Positions 9,109 through 17,925 of a stretch of 64,000 bases of DNA are shown here, piece after piece (within the stretch, counting starts at the first letter, position 1; the number at the start of each line of letters is the position of its first letter). Origin of the DNA: Ignavibacteriota bacterium (GTDB taxonomy: Bacteria > Bacteroidota > Ignavibacteria > Ignavibacteriales > Melioribacteraceae); assembly GCA_002746605.1 (NCBI GenBank), contig PDPT01000042.1, forward strand, positions 1 to 64,000, written 5' to 3'. Under the pieces are notes generated by a model. It searched no databases. It saw only the letters and a list, made by a program, of their open reading frames with translations, and was not told the origin of the DNA. Position numbers and translations under genes: made by a program.

Positions 9109-10040
9109 TGAAAAATAAAAAATTACCTTTGGTTTCTTTTGTTATTCCTACACACAATAGAGCAGATATTTTAAATGATTGTTTGGAAAGTGTTGTAACA
9201 CAAACCTATGAAAATTTTGAGGTTATTGTTGTAAATGATAACTCTCAAGATAAAACTAGCGAAATTTTACAAGAATATAAATTGAAATATAATTTTTTCC
9301 GATATTACAATAGTACTGGTAAGGGAGGGAATGCAGCAAGAAATTATGGAATAGAAAAAGCTCAAGGAAAATATATCGCGTTAATGGATGATGATGACAT
9401 TTGTGAACCAAATAGGATAGAAGCTCAAATGCGACCTATTATTGAAAGCAATTATTATTATAATTTCAGTGTATGTGCTTTTTCAATGTTTAATGAGAAT
9501 GGGAAAATAGTTAAAGTTATTGATTATCTAAAACCAATGCAATCTTTAGGTTTTACGGTTCGGTGGCTGATTGAAAAAAAAATAATTGATAAAGCAGGGC
9601 GATTTGATTTAGAACAGCCTGCCCTCCAGGATGTTGAATTTTTTTGGAGATTAAAGGAATTTGCAAAAACATGTTACATAAAGGACGCTCTTATAAGAGT
9701 AAGAGATACTCAGATATCCATAACAAAAAATCATAAAAAGATGATTGATGCAATTATTCGATTACTTAATTTGCATTCCAAAAAAATGAGTGAAAGAGAA
9801 AAAAATCTGTGGTTGATAATTCTATGCAAAAAATTGTCAAAAATAGGCGATTGGAATCTTTACAAGGCTTATTATCAGCAAATAAATAAAATGAGATTTC
9901 CTTTTGCTGCTATATCTCTTAGCATTTCACTTTATCTAAAAAAAGGGTCAATATTAAAAGTTCATTCAAAGATTTCTGTTTTTTACCAGAAACTAATATC
10001 TAAGTATAATTTATATCATAGGGATATTGATTTTATTTAA
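9108..10040 (+). CDS. family 2 glycosyltransferase
   Basis: This 310-residue GT-A enzyme of family GT2 has VSFVIPTHNRA near residues 8-18, VIVVNDNSQDKT near 40-51 and the acidic nucleotide-sugar motif MDDDD near 93-97. No membrane segment is visible. Its start overlaps the previous stop (TAATG), as in the other translationally coupled pairs of this locus. A 63-base gap separates it from the heparinase-like gene. It should add one sugar to the lipid-linked repeat unit; the specificity is unknown. Confidence 0.85.
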   Translation: MKNKKLPLVSFVIPTHNRADILNDCLESVVTQTYENFEVIVVNDNSQDKTSEILQEYKLKYNFFRYYNSTGKGGNAARNYGIEKAQGKYIALMDDDDICEPNRIEAQMRPIIESNYYYNFSVCAFSMFNENGKIVKVIDYLKPMQSLGFTVRWLIEKKIIDKAGRFDLEQPALQDVEFFWRLKEFAKTCYIKDALIRVRDTQISITKNHKKMIDAIIRLLNLHSKKMSEREKNLWLIILCKKLSKIGDWNLYKAYYQQINKMRFPFAAISLSISLYLKKGSILKVHSKISVFYQKLISKYNLYHRDIDFI

Positions 10041-10103
10041 ATAGTCCCACAAGTTTTATAAATAACAGCGAATGTTTTCAATGAAAGACTTTTTAGAAGT
10101 AGT

Positions 10104-11936
10104 ATGAAAACCAAAATTAAAAAAATATTTACATATAAAAATTATTACTACTTATATAAAAGGATAAAGAAGAAGATAATAATTCATAAGTTAGAAAGAC
10201 TAAAGACTAAGAAAGCTATAATAACATCTGTTTGGGAAATTGATGACGTATTTCGAAAGGTTGAAGATATAAGTAAAAATATTAAATATTCTATTTTTGG
10301 TAAAGAGTTAGATTTGAAAAAGGAAATTATTTGGCATAAAGACTTATTTTCTAACTTTGAGTATCCTATGAAAAGATTTGATATGATCAATGCATCTCAA
10401 TGGTTTGATAAGGGGGTGGAGTTAGTTTTTCCTTGGGAACTTTCTAGATTTTATTTTGCTCCTTCACTAGCAATAAAATATAAAGAAACAAACAATAAAG
10501 AGTTTTATGGTGTATTTAAAAAATTGGTTTTAGATTGGATTGAAAAAAATCCATATTTGATAGGTGTAAATTGGTTATCTACAATGGATATAGCAATTAG
10601 AGCAATTAATTGGATTGTTGCAATAAATATTTTTGCTGAAAGAACATTCCAAGACACATCTTTTCTTAGTAAGGTCTCAGAAGTTTTAATTAGCCATACA
10701 GAATATATAAATAGTTTTCCCTTGATTGAACAAGGAGGTTTAACAACTAATCATACTACATCCGCTTATACTGGATTATTATTTCTAGGACTTTCTTTAC
10801 AGGAGCATCCCAAAGCTAAAAAATGGATTGCTAAGTCTTTGAATGGATTAGAAAAATGTATGAGTGACCAGGTTTATTCAGACGGAGTTGATTATGAAGG
10901 ATCAATTCCATATCATAGGTTGGTTTTAGAGATGTTTGCTTATTCTACTGTATTGGCTCATGCAAACGGTATAGTTTTTTCCAAAGAGTTTTATGAAAAG
11001 TTATTTAAAATGTTTGAATTTACTGCAACTTATATGGATAAAAATGGTAATGCTCCACAAATAGGCGATAACGATAGTGGAAGACTATTAATTTTTAATG
11101 ATAATTTGTATCAAGATGAACATGATCATTCATATTTGTTGAATTTAGGTGAACTTATATTTAATAAAAAATTTAAGTCTGCTTGTAAAAAAAGAGATAA
11201 TCGAATCAATCTATCCCTGCCAATTATTGATAAACATGATATTCCTACCAAACCATTAAAAATTCAAAATCATAGTATTTTATCCTTTGATAAAGGGGGA
11301 ATATATCTTTTTCACAATGATTATTTAAATTTTTGTTTAGCGTTATGTCCAACCGGGCAAAGAGGAAAGGGTGGACACAATCATTTAGATACTGGTAGTT
11401 TTACTTTATCTATTGATGGTAAACAAATAGTTGTTGATCCTGGCTCATTTTGTTATTCAAGAGATAAAAATGAAAGAGATAAGTTTAGAAGCTATAAATA
11501 TCATAATGTATTATTTTCAAAAAAAGACTATGATAATATCTCGCAAAATGATTATTGGCAGCTTAAAAATCCTTTTATTTATGAAATATTAGAAATAAAA
11601 GACGATTATATAAAAGTTGAAATAGAAAATACATTAAATAATTTAAAAAGAATAAGGGAATTTAAAATTACAAATAACCAATTAATAATAGTTGACGTTC
11701 TTGATGGAGAATTTTATTCTAACTTTAATCTCCACCCTGATGTCGCAGTAAAGCAAATAAATGATAATAAAATTATTTTGAATGATAATTATGAAATTGA
11801 ATGCAATCCCAAAAATATTCTTAAGACTGCAAGCTATGAGTATTCAGACTATTATGGCAGCAAGCAAAAAGCTAATCGTGTAATTGCTAAAGGAGATGGA
11901 AAAATTAGAATGAAAATAAGTAAGGAAGTACTATGA
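10104..11936 (+). CDS. heparinase II/III-like protein (alginate-lyase superfamily)
   Basis: This 610-residue protein has a helical (alpha/alpha toroid) N-terminal part followed by a beta-rich domain. Seen: TNHTTSAYTG near 215-225, EGSIPYHR near 270, where lyases of this family place the catalytic Tyr/His, and the signature GGHNHLDTGSF near 422-432 followed by VVDPGSFCYS. The N-terminus is strongly basic (MKTKIKKIF) with no signal peptide, unlike secreted lyases. In polysaccharide loci such proteins may trim the polymer, modify uronates or act in assembly; the role is not established. Its stop overlaps the next ATG (ATGA), which ties it to the polymerase-like gene. Confidence 0.78.
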   Translation: MKTKIKKIFTYKNYYYLYKRIKKKIIIHKLERLKTKKAIITSVWEIDDVFRKVEDISKNIKYSIFGKELDLKKEIIWHKDLFSNFEYPMKRFDMINASQWFDKGVELVFPWELSRFYFAPSLAIKYKETNNKEFYGVFKKLVLDWIEKNPYLIGVNWLSTMDIAIRAINWIVAINIFAERTFQDTSFLSKVSEVLISHTEYINSFPLIEQGGLTTNHTTSAYTGLLFLGLSLQEHPKAKKWIAKSLNGLEKCMSDQVYSDGVDYEGSIPYHRLVLEMFAYSTVLAHANGIVFSKEFYEKLFKMFEFTATYMDKNGNAPQIGDNDSGRLLIFNDNLYQDEHDHSYLLNLGELIFNKKFKSACKKRDNRINLSLPIIDKHDIPTKPLKIQNHSILSFDKGGIYLFHNDYLNFCLALCPTGQRGKGGHNHLDTGSFTLSIDGKQIVVDPGSFCYSRDKNERDKFRSYKYHNVLFSKKDYDNISQNDYWQLKNPFIYEILEIKDDYIKVEIENTLNNLKRIREFKITNNQLIIVDVLDGEFYSNFNLHPDVAVKQINDNKIILNDNYEIECNPKNILKTASYEYSDYYGSKQKANRVIAKGDGKIRMKISKEVL

Positions 11937-13297
11937 ATGTATTATTTGTTTTAATCGCAGCTTTAATTTTCTTAAAACTAAATAGATTTTATCAATTCTT
12001 AGTCTTATCTCTTGCTTCATTACTCCCATTTTCTTTGGGTGATTTTCGTTCAATACCTAATTTAATGATTATTGAATGGTTGCCTTTTGTTGTAGCGTTA
12101 ATGCTTGTCAATGATTTAGTTTCTGTAAATAAGTTACAAAAAAAAATAAATACTATTAGTTTTAAGGGTATTGGCATATTTATTTTTGCATTAGTTATTC
12201 TTATTATTTGGCTTGTACATAGTTTTATTGAAAATGAAATCTTTTTAACTAATATTTATATTCAAGAAATTAGTACAAAAAGGATGTATTTTAGTATTTT
12301 CAATAACATAGTATTATTTTTTGTTACAATTCTATTTGTTGTTACTTATTATCCCGAAATTGACTTTGAAAGTTATTTTAAAAGCTTATTATATATATCA
12401 ATTTTCTTAGGATTTTTTAGATTAGCATCACATTTTTTTGATTTTAATATACCTCTTCTTTACGGTGAATTTAAATATGGAGGGGAATATGGTTATTTTA
12501 GTAAATTAAAATATGGTGGTACTGCATTGAGGCTGGGGGGATTAACTGATATTTCTGCTATTGGCATAGCTGCATATTTTGCTTATTATGTTTTTAAGCA
12601 TAAATTAAATTTAATTATTTTAGGAATTTTTGTGTTTTTTTTATTTTTAAGCGGGGGTAGAACTGTTTTAGCGGGTGCAATTTTTGCAGTTATTCTATTT
12701 TCTTTTCTCTTTTTTCCTAAGAATTTTATGTATATGTTTTTCCTGGGCGTTTTTTCTATAATTTTAGCCTTCATATTTTTACCGGATGATCTACTAGTAG
12801 GACAGTTAGGAAGAATAACTACTTTTAGCAAGGATACAACTATAGGTGTTGATGTTTCAAGGAATCTTGGTTGGAAAGTTATGTTAGATGAATTTATTAA
12901 ATATCCTTTTTGGGGCAAGGGGTTAGGAGTTAAAGGTACGATACCGCTTTTGTTTAAGTTTAATGAAACAATAGTTGCTTTTGTGCAATCAATATTCTTT
13001 TTTGGTGGGCACGGTTCATACTTGAGTGTCGCAGGAATTTTAGGTATTGGTGGAATAATATACTTTCTCATAATGCTTGTAGGAGGAATTATTATGGCAT
13101 ATAAAAAAATCTCTTTTTATCTAAATATAAATAATTCCTATGTTGCAATATCAGTTTTTACTTTTATGTTACTTGTTATTAAAGCTTTTGATTTTATCAC
13201 TGCAAAAAATGGATTAAATGTTCCAATTTTATTTTTTGTAGTTGGGCTAGTAGCTTCAGTAACCGTATTAAAAAATAAAGAAGAAATGTTAAAATGA
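11933..13297 (+). CDS. Wzy/WaaL-type O-antigen polymerase or ligase
   Basis: This 454-residue inner-membrane protein has about 10-12 hydrophobic segments. The central SGGRTVLAGAI and the later FFGGHGSYLSVAGILGIGG resemble the periplasmic-loop signatures of the O-antigen ligase/polymerase (Wzy_C) family. In a locus with a Wzx flippase and a Wzc-like co-polymerase, the simplest role is Wzy: block polymerisation of lipid-linked repeat units at the periplasmic face. A ligase role cannot be separated by sequence alone. It overlaps both neighbours by four bases (ATGA), so it is translationally coupled on both sides. Confidence 0.78.
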   Translation: MNVLFVLIAALIFLKLNRFYQFLVLSLASLLPFSLGDFRSIPNLMIIEWLPFVVALMLVNDLVSVNKLQKKINTISFKGIGIFIFALVILIIWLVHSFIENEIFLTNIYIQEISTKRMYFSIFNNIVLFFVTILFVVTYYPEIDFESYFKSLLYISIFLGFFRLASHFFDFNIPLLYGEFKYGGEYGYFSKLKYGGTALRLGGLTDISAIGIAAYFAYYVFKHKLNLIILGIFVFFLFLSGGRTVLAGAIFAVILFSFLFFPKNFMYMFFLGVFSIILAFIFLPDDLLVGQLGRITTFSKDTTIGVDVSRNLGWKVMLDEFIKYPFWGKGLGVKGTIPLLFKFNETIVAFVQSIFFFGGHGSYLSVAGILGIGGIIYFLIMLVGGIIMAYKKISFYLNINNSYVAISVFTFMLLVIKAFDFITAKNGLNVPILFFVVGLVASVTVLKNKEEMLK

Positions 13298-14442
13298 ATA
13301 TAGTATTTTATGGTGGACATCATTGGGAGACTGGCCCTTGGTTTAGAAAACAACAGTTTGCAAGTAGATTAGCAGAAAGAGGACATAAAATTTTCTATAT
13401 TGAAAGTAGTGTTTCTATGTTAAAGAAAACAAGCAAGCATAAAAACCTTTATCTCAAAACTCAATCTAAAGAAATAAATGATAACTTATTTATAATTTCA
13501 CCCTCAACTCTTTTCCCATTACCGAATAATTATTACTCAAGAAAATTATTTAACCTTAAGCTTTTGTTTGACGTTAAGCAAATTCTAAAACGAGAAAAAG
13601 TTACAGAATACTTGTTGTGGTTTAATCAACTAGAGTTTGCATCTATTTTACCAATAAAAAATGTAAAAGTTGTTTTTGATTTAGCTGATGATAGACCATT
13701 TTATAATAAGCTAGCTGGTGATGAGAAAGGATATAGAGTAACATTAAATTATGTTAAACATGCATTTTTAAAAAGTGATATCTCTATTGTCTCAGCTGTT
13801 AAAATAAGAGAAAAATATCAAAAATTTTCTAAATCTGACATTGCTGTAGTTCCAAATGGTCATAACTTTAACTTAGATAAAAAACCTAATTTAGTTACTA
13901 AGAAGACAATGTTAAAAAATATTCAATCTCCAATAATTGGATTCATAGGAACCTTGTTCAGATTTATTGATGATAATCTTTTGGAATACATTATTTCTAA
14001 AAGATCAAGCTATAATTTTGTATTTATAGGACCAGTTGAGACAAATTTTCCTATACAAAAGTTAAAAAAATACAAAAATGTTTCTTTGTTGGGGCAGCAA
14101 AAAAAAGAACTTATTCCAAGTTATATCACTGATTTTGATGTTTGTTTAAACCCATTTAAAGTGCATGAAGTAAACGATTCCGTAAGTCCTGTTAAAGTTT
14201 TTGAATATTTAGCTTCTGAAAAACCAGTTTTATCTACTCGAATGTATTCGTTAGAAAAAGAAGACATTTCTCAAAATATTGTATTTGCTGATAATTACAA
14301 TGATTATCTGTTGAAATTAGATCAATTGGTTAATGGTCAATTGAAAACAGAAATAATAAGAGATACAGTTAAAGATTATGCTTGGGATAATTTATTTTTG
14401 AGGCTTTTATCTGAGCTTAAAAAGCATAATTTAGAACTATAG
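13294..14442 (+). CDS. GT-B glycosyltransferase (GT1/GT4-like)
   Basis: This 382-residue protein opens with NIVFYGGHHWETGPWFRKQQ, a start common in family-1/4-like transferases of exopolysaccharide loci. The middle region IIGFIGTLFRFIDDNL (about 212-227) begins the donor domain, and SVSPVKVFEYLASEKPVLST near 303-322 is the nucleotide-sugar site with the conserved KxFEYLA block. There is no membrane helix. The start overlaps the polymerase stop (ATGA). The specificity is unknown. Confidence 0.82.
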   Translation: MNIVFYGGHHWETGPWFRKQQFASRLAERGHKIFYIESSVSMLKKTSKHKNLYLKTQSKEINDNLFIISPSTLFPLPNNYYSRKLFNLKLLFDVKQILKREKVTEYLLWFNQLEFASILPIKNVKVVFDLADDRPFYNKLAGDEKGYRVTLNYVKHAFLKSDISIVSAVKIREKYQKFSKSDIAVVPNGHNFNLDKKPNLVTKKTMLKNIQSPIIGFIGTLFRFIDDNLLEYIISKRSSYNFVFIGPVETNFPIQKLKKYKNVSLLGQQKKELIPSYITDFDVCLNPFKVHEVNDSVSPVKVFEYLASEKPVLSTRMYSLEKEDISQNIVFADNYNDYLLKLDQLVNGQLKTEIIRDTVKDYAWDNLFLRLLSELKKHNLEL

Positions 14443-14525
14443 AGATAATTCAGAAAAATAAATAGATGCAATTAAAAATATTTAACTTGTTAAAATTATT
14501 ATAGATATCAAATCGCTAAAAAATT

Positions 14526-15632
14526 ATGAATATTTTACAGATTAGAGAAAAATTGGATCGGGGTGGCATAGAAGTTTTATTATATGATATATGTAAAAAT
14601 GCTAAAAAATCAGGATTGAATATTTATTTATCTACTTTTTCTAAGGGGGAACTGGACGAGGAATTTAATGTACTTGATTGTACTATGATTGAATTAAAAA
14701 GGAAATATCCAATAGATATAAAACTTGTTAAAAATTTAAGAAGAATTGTTATTGAAAGAGACATAGATGTTATTCATACCCACCAAGCTATTGAAGCTTT
14801 GCATGCATATCTTGCAACTTGGGGATTAAAAAGAAAAGTAAAAAATATTATTAGTCATCATGGTTCAATTTATCCTATGAAAGATAAATTTGTTATGAAA
14901 TTTCTAATTCCTCGAGTATCACAAAATCTGGCTGTAAGCAATAGTTATCTAAAAAGATTAGAAAAAGAAGAAAACTTTCGAATTAGTAAAAATTTTCAAG
15001 TGCTATATAATGGTATAGATCAAAAAAAAATTAATTTAAATGGAACTGATATAAAAGATGAATTAAGCTTATCGAAATCAACACGACTTTTAGGAATGGT
15101 TGGTAATTTTTATAATACCGGAAGAGATCAATTCACAATATGCCAAGCACTAGTTCCATTGTATAAACTTTACAATGATATTCATTTTATATTTATTGGT
15201 GGGTGGGAAAAAGGTAAATCTGATTCTTATTATCAATGTATTGAGTTTTGTAAACGTGAAAATATTCAAGGAAGGGTTCATTTCCTTGGTGTAAGACAAG
15301 ATATAGGAAATATTTTGCGGCAACTAGATATTTTTGTTTATTCTAGCAACCATGATACCTTTGGAATTGCTGTGGTTGAAGCGATGTTAGCCGGAAAACC
15401 TATTGTTGTTAATGATATTCCTGCAATGTTAGAAATTACTAAAGATGGGGAAGTTGCTGAAATATTTAATTCAAAAAACCATAATTCATTATATAACTCA
15501 ATTTGTAAATTATTAGATAATAAAGAATATAGTACTAAATTAGCTGTGAAAAGCAAAAAGTGGGCAACAGATAATTTTACTATTGAGAGTCATCTCAAAA
15601 AATTACAAAAAATTTATTCTGATATAAGTTAA
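14526..15632 (+). CDS. family 4 glycosyltransferase
   Basis: This 368-residue GT-B enzyme shows the acceptor-loop pattern NILQIREKLDRGGIEVLL at residues 2-19, HTHQAIEALHAY near 93-104, and the GT4 signature DTFGIAVVEAMLAGKPIVV near 277-295 with its E-x7-E-type pair. It lies 83 bases after the previous gene, so a separate promoter is possible, and is followed after two bases by another GT4 gene. It is cytoplasmic and acts on lipid-linked intermediates. The donor is not predictable. Confidence 0.87.
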   Translation: MNILQIREKLDRGGIEVLLYDICKNAKKSGLNIYLSTFSKGELDEEFNVLDCTMIELKRKYPIDIKLVKNLRRIVIERDIDVIHTHQAIEALHAYLATWGLKRKVKNIISHHGSIYPMKDKFVMKFLIPRVSQNLAVSNSYLKRLEKEENFRISKNFQVLYNGIDQKKINLNGTDIKDELSLSKSTRLLGMVGNFYNTGRDQFTICQALVPLYKLYNDIHFIFIGGWEKGKSDSYYQCIEFCKRENIQGRVHFLGVRQDIGNILRQLDIFVYSSNHDTFGIAVVEAMLAGKPIVVNDIPAMLEITKDGEVAEIFNSKNHNSLYNSICKLLDNKEYSTKLAVKSKKWATDNFTIESHLKKLQKIYSDIS

Positions 15633-15634
15633 AT

Positions 15635-16570
15635 ATGAAAATTTTATTTTATACAAATATGTACCCAACAGCTGAGGATACAGTTAAAGGGTTATTTGTA
15701 AAAAATCAACTTGAAAGTTTACAAAAACTAGGGGTTGAAGTTGAATATTTACATTTGATCGTTAAGAACTCAAAAACAGATTACATTAAAAGTTATTTTT
15801 CTCTACTAAAAAAAATAAAAAACAATAATTACGATTTAATACATGCACATTATGGATTTATGGGATTTATTGCAGCGCTTCAATTTAAAGTCCCTTTTGT
15901 TCTTACACTACATGGTTCGGACGCGAATATTTGGTGGCAAAAAATATTTTCATCATTTGCATCTTTCTTTGCAAGAAAAATAATTGTTACAAACAAAGAG
16001 CACAAAGAAGAATTTGGGAATAAAGCGGTTTTAATTCCTACCGGAATAAACAGTAATGTTTTTTTCCACGTTAATCAAGATGAAGCTAAGAAAAAGTTAG
16101 GTCTTAAATCAAATCTAAAATATATTGTTTTTCCTTCTGCCAGAAAAAGAAGAGTTAAAAATTATCCGTTATATCATCAAGTTTTGAACAAATTAAAAGA
16201 AATGGATTCTTCATACGAGGAACTTTTGTTAGAAGATAAAACACCCGAAGAAGTTAACTTATGTTACAATGCTGCAGAAGCATTGTTATTAACTTCCTTT
16301 TCTGAAGGAAGCCCTTTGGTTATTCGAGAAGCTCTTTTAACAAAATTGCCTATTTTTTCTCTTGATGTCGGAGATGTTTCGGAAAGAATAAGAAATTATG
16401 AGAATTGTTTTATTATTCCTAATAATGTTGATATAATTGTTAAAAAGATATATTCATTTACTCTAAATGAAAAGAGGTATGCTAAAAATATTTCTAATAA
16501 AAATAACTTCGAAACCCTTGAAACCAATGCTCAAGAATTAATAAATATATATAAGTTTGCCTTAAAATAG
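15635..16570 (+). CDS. family 4 glycosyltransferase (short)
   Basis: This 311-residue GT-B protein is a little shorter than typical GT4 enzymes (about 350-400). Seen: ILFYTNMYPTAEDTVKGLFVKNQ at the start (pattern ..YP...D...G.FV..Q, common in GT4), IHAHYGFMG near 70-78, LHGSDANIWW near 90-99, and the donor-site block SFSEGSPLVIREALLTKLPIFS near 223-244. All the expected parts are present, so it is probably functional. It lies two bases after the preceding gene. Confidence 0.83.
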   Translation: MKILFYTNMYPTAEDTVKGLFVKNQLESLQKLGVEVEYLHLIVKNSKTDYIKSYFSLLKKIKNNNYDLIHAHYGFMGFIAALQFKVPFVLTLHGSDANIWWQKIFSSFASFFARKIIVTNKEHKEEFGNKAVLIPTGINSNVFFHVNQDEAKKKLGLKSNLKYIVFPSARKRRVKNYPLYHQVLNKLKEMDSSYEELLLEDKTPEEVNLCYNAAEALLLTSFSEGSPLVIREALLTKLPIFSLDVGDVSERIRNYENCFIIPNNVDIIVKKIYSFTLNEKRYAKNISNKNNFETLETNAQELINIYKFALK

Positions 16571-16671
16571 TTATTTTTAATATTTTTACGGAAAGCTTTA
16601 AAAAGTCTGTTATAAAATGAAATGATATATTTTTATATAACATAATTATGTTTATATTCAAAAAAAATAGT

Positions 16672-17856
16672 ATGACCAAAGCAAAAAAAAATATACTTTT
16701 AATTGTTCAAAATAATTCTTTTCCTTTTGATAAGAGAGTAAAGAAAGAAGCCGTTAGCTTGATTAATAACGGGTTAAATGTTTATGTGCTTTCTCCCACT
16801 TCTGAAATAGAATCTGAAAAAGTAGACAATTATAATGGTATAAACATAAAGAGATATGTTGACCATAAGTCTGATGGATCAATTATAGGTTATCTAAAAG
16901 AATACAGTTTATCTTTAGCAAAAATTTATTTTTATTCATTAAAGCTTGTCCTAAAAAATAAGATTAAAGTTGTTCATTTTGCTAATCCTCCGGATTTCTT
17001 TTGGCCTCTATTTATAATTTTAAAGATTTTTTCTGTCAAAATTATCTATGATCAGCATGATTTATCACCGGAATTATCAGATATTAAATTCAGAAACAAT
17101 TTTATATTTAAATTGTTAAAGTTTAATGAAAGAATGTCCTTGAAATATGCCGATGGAATTATTTTTGCTAATAATACTTTTTTAGAGAGAGCATTAAAAA
17201 CAAATAAAATTGATCATAAACTAAAAGAAATTGTATTTAATGGACCGGAAAAGAAGTTTTCAACTATTTTTAATGAAGAGTTAAAGAAATTATTCAATAA
17301 TAAAAAAATTGCTTTATTTGTAGGTTTAATGTCAGTTGAAGATAATTTGGAAGTTATAGTTCAAGTAGCAGATGAAATTGTAAATAATAGAAAATATGGT
17401 GATATAGTTTTTATTTTAGTTGGTGATGGAGATTCGAGAAAAAAAATAGAACAATATATTGATGAACTTAATCTAAAAGAATATTTCTATTTTACAGGAT
17501 TAGTTAGTCATGAAAAAGTTCAAGAATATCTTGGTATAGCCGACGTTTGTCTTACTCCAGATTTGCCTAACGGATTAAATGAATATTTAACCTTGATAAA
17601 AGTTTTAGAATATATGAAAGCCAAAAAAACTTTTGTTGCATTTGATTTGTATGAAACAAAAAATTTAGCAGGTGAATCTGGACTTTATTCTAAAAATATT
17701 TTTGATTTTGCTGATAACGTGATAAACTTGTTAAATAATAAAGAAGCAGCAATAGAAAAGGGTGAAATAGGTTATGAAATTATTCAAAACAAATATTGTT
17801 GGGACTTACAAGAAAAAAAACTATTAAATTTGTATAACAAAATAATGATTTCATAA
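16672..17856 (+). CDS. family 4 glycosyltransferase
   Basis: This GT-B enzyme of about 394 residues starts ILLIVQNNSFPFDKRVKKEA, which matches transferases of exopolysaccharide loci. It has IYDQHDLSPEL at the acceptor side and IALFVGLMSVEDNLEVIV leading the donor domain. LIKVLEYMKAKKTFVAFDL is the nucleotide-sugar site. An in-frame ATG at 16648 would add eight residues; I prefer ATG 16672 because homologues begin close to the ILLIVQ strand. A gap of 69 bases separates it from the Wzc-type gene. Confidence 0.82.
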   Translation: MTKAKKNILLIVQNNSFPFDKRVKKEAVSLINNGLNVYVLSPTSEIESEKVDNYNGINIKRYVDHKSDGSIIGYLKEYSLSLAKIYFYSLKLVLKNKIKVVHFANPPDFFWPLFIILKIFSVKIIYDQHDLSPELSDIKFRNNFIFKLLKFNERMSLKYADGIIFANNTFLERALKTNKIDHKLKEIVFNGPEKKFSTIFNEELKKLFNNKKIALFVGLMSVEDNLEVIVQVADEIVNNRKYGDIVFILVGDGDSRKKIEQYIDELNLKEYFYFTGLVSHEKVQEYLGIADVCLTPDLPNGLNEYLTLIKVLEYMKAKKTFVAFDLYETKNLAGESGLYSKNIFDFADNVINLLNNKEAAIEKGEIGYEIIQNKYCWDLQEKKLLNLYNKIMIS

Positions 17857-17925
17857 TCTTAAGAAGTAAAAAAAAAATCTAAAAAATCGATAATTTTATT
17901 AAAAAGATAATTAAAAGGTAAAAAT

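Noticed and set aside
12586..13071. 161-residue frame on the - strand
   Set aside because: Antisense to the Wzy-type membrane gene; no family features.
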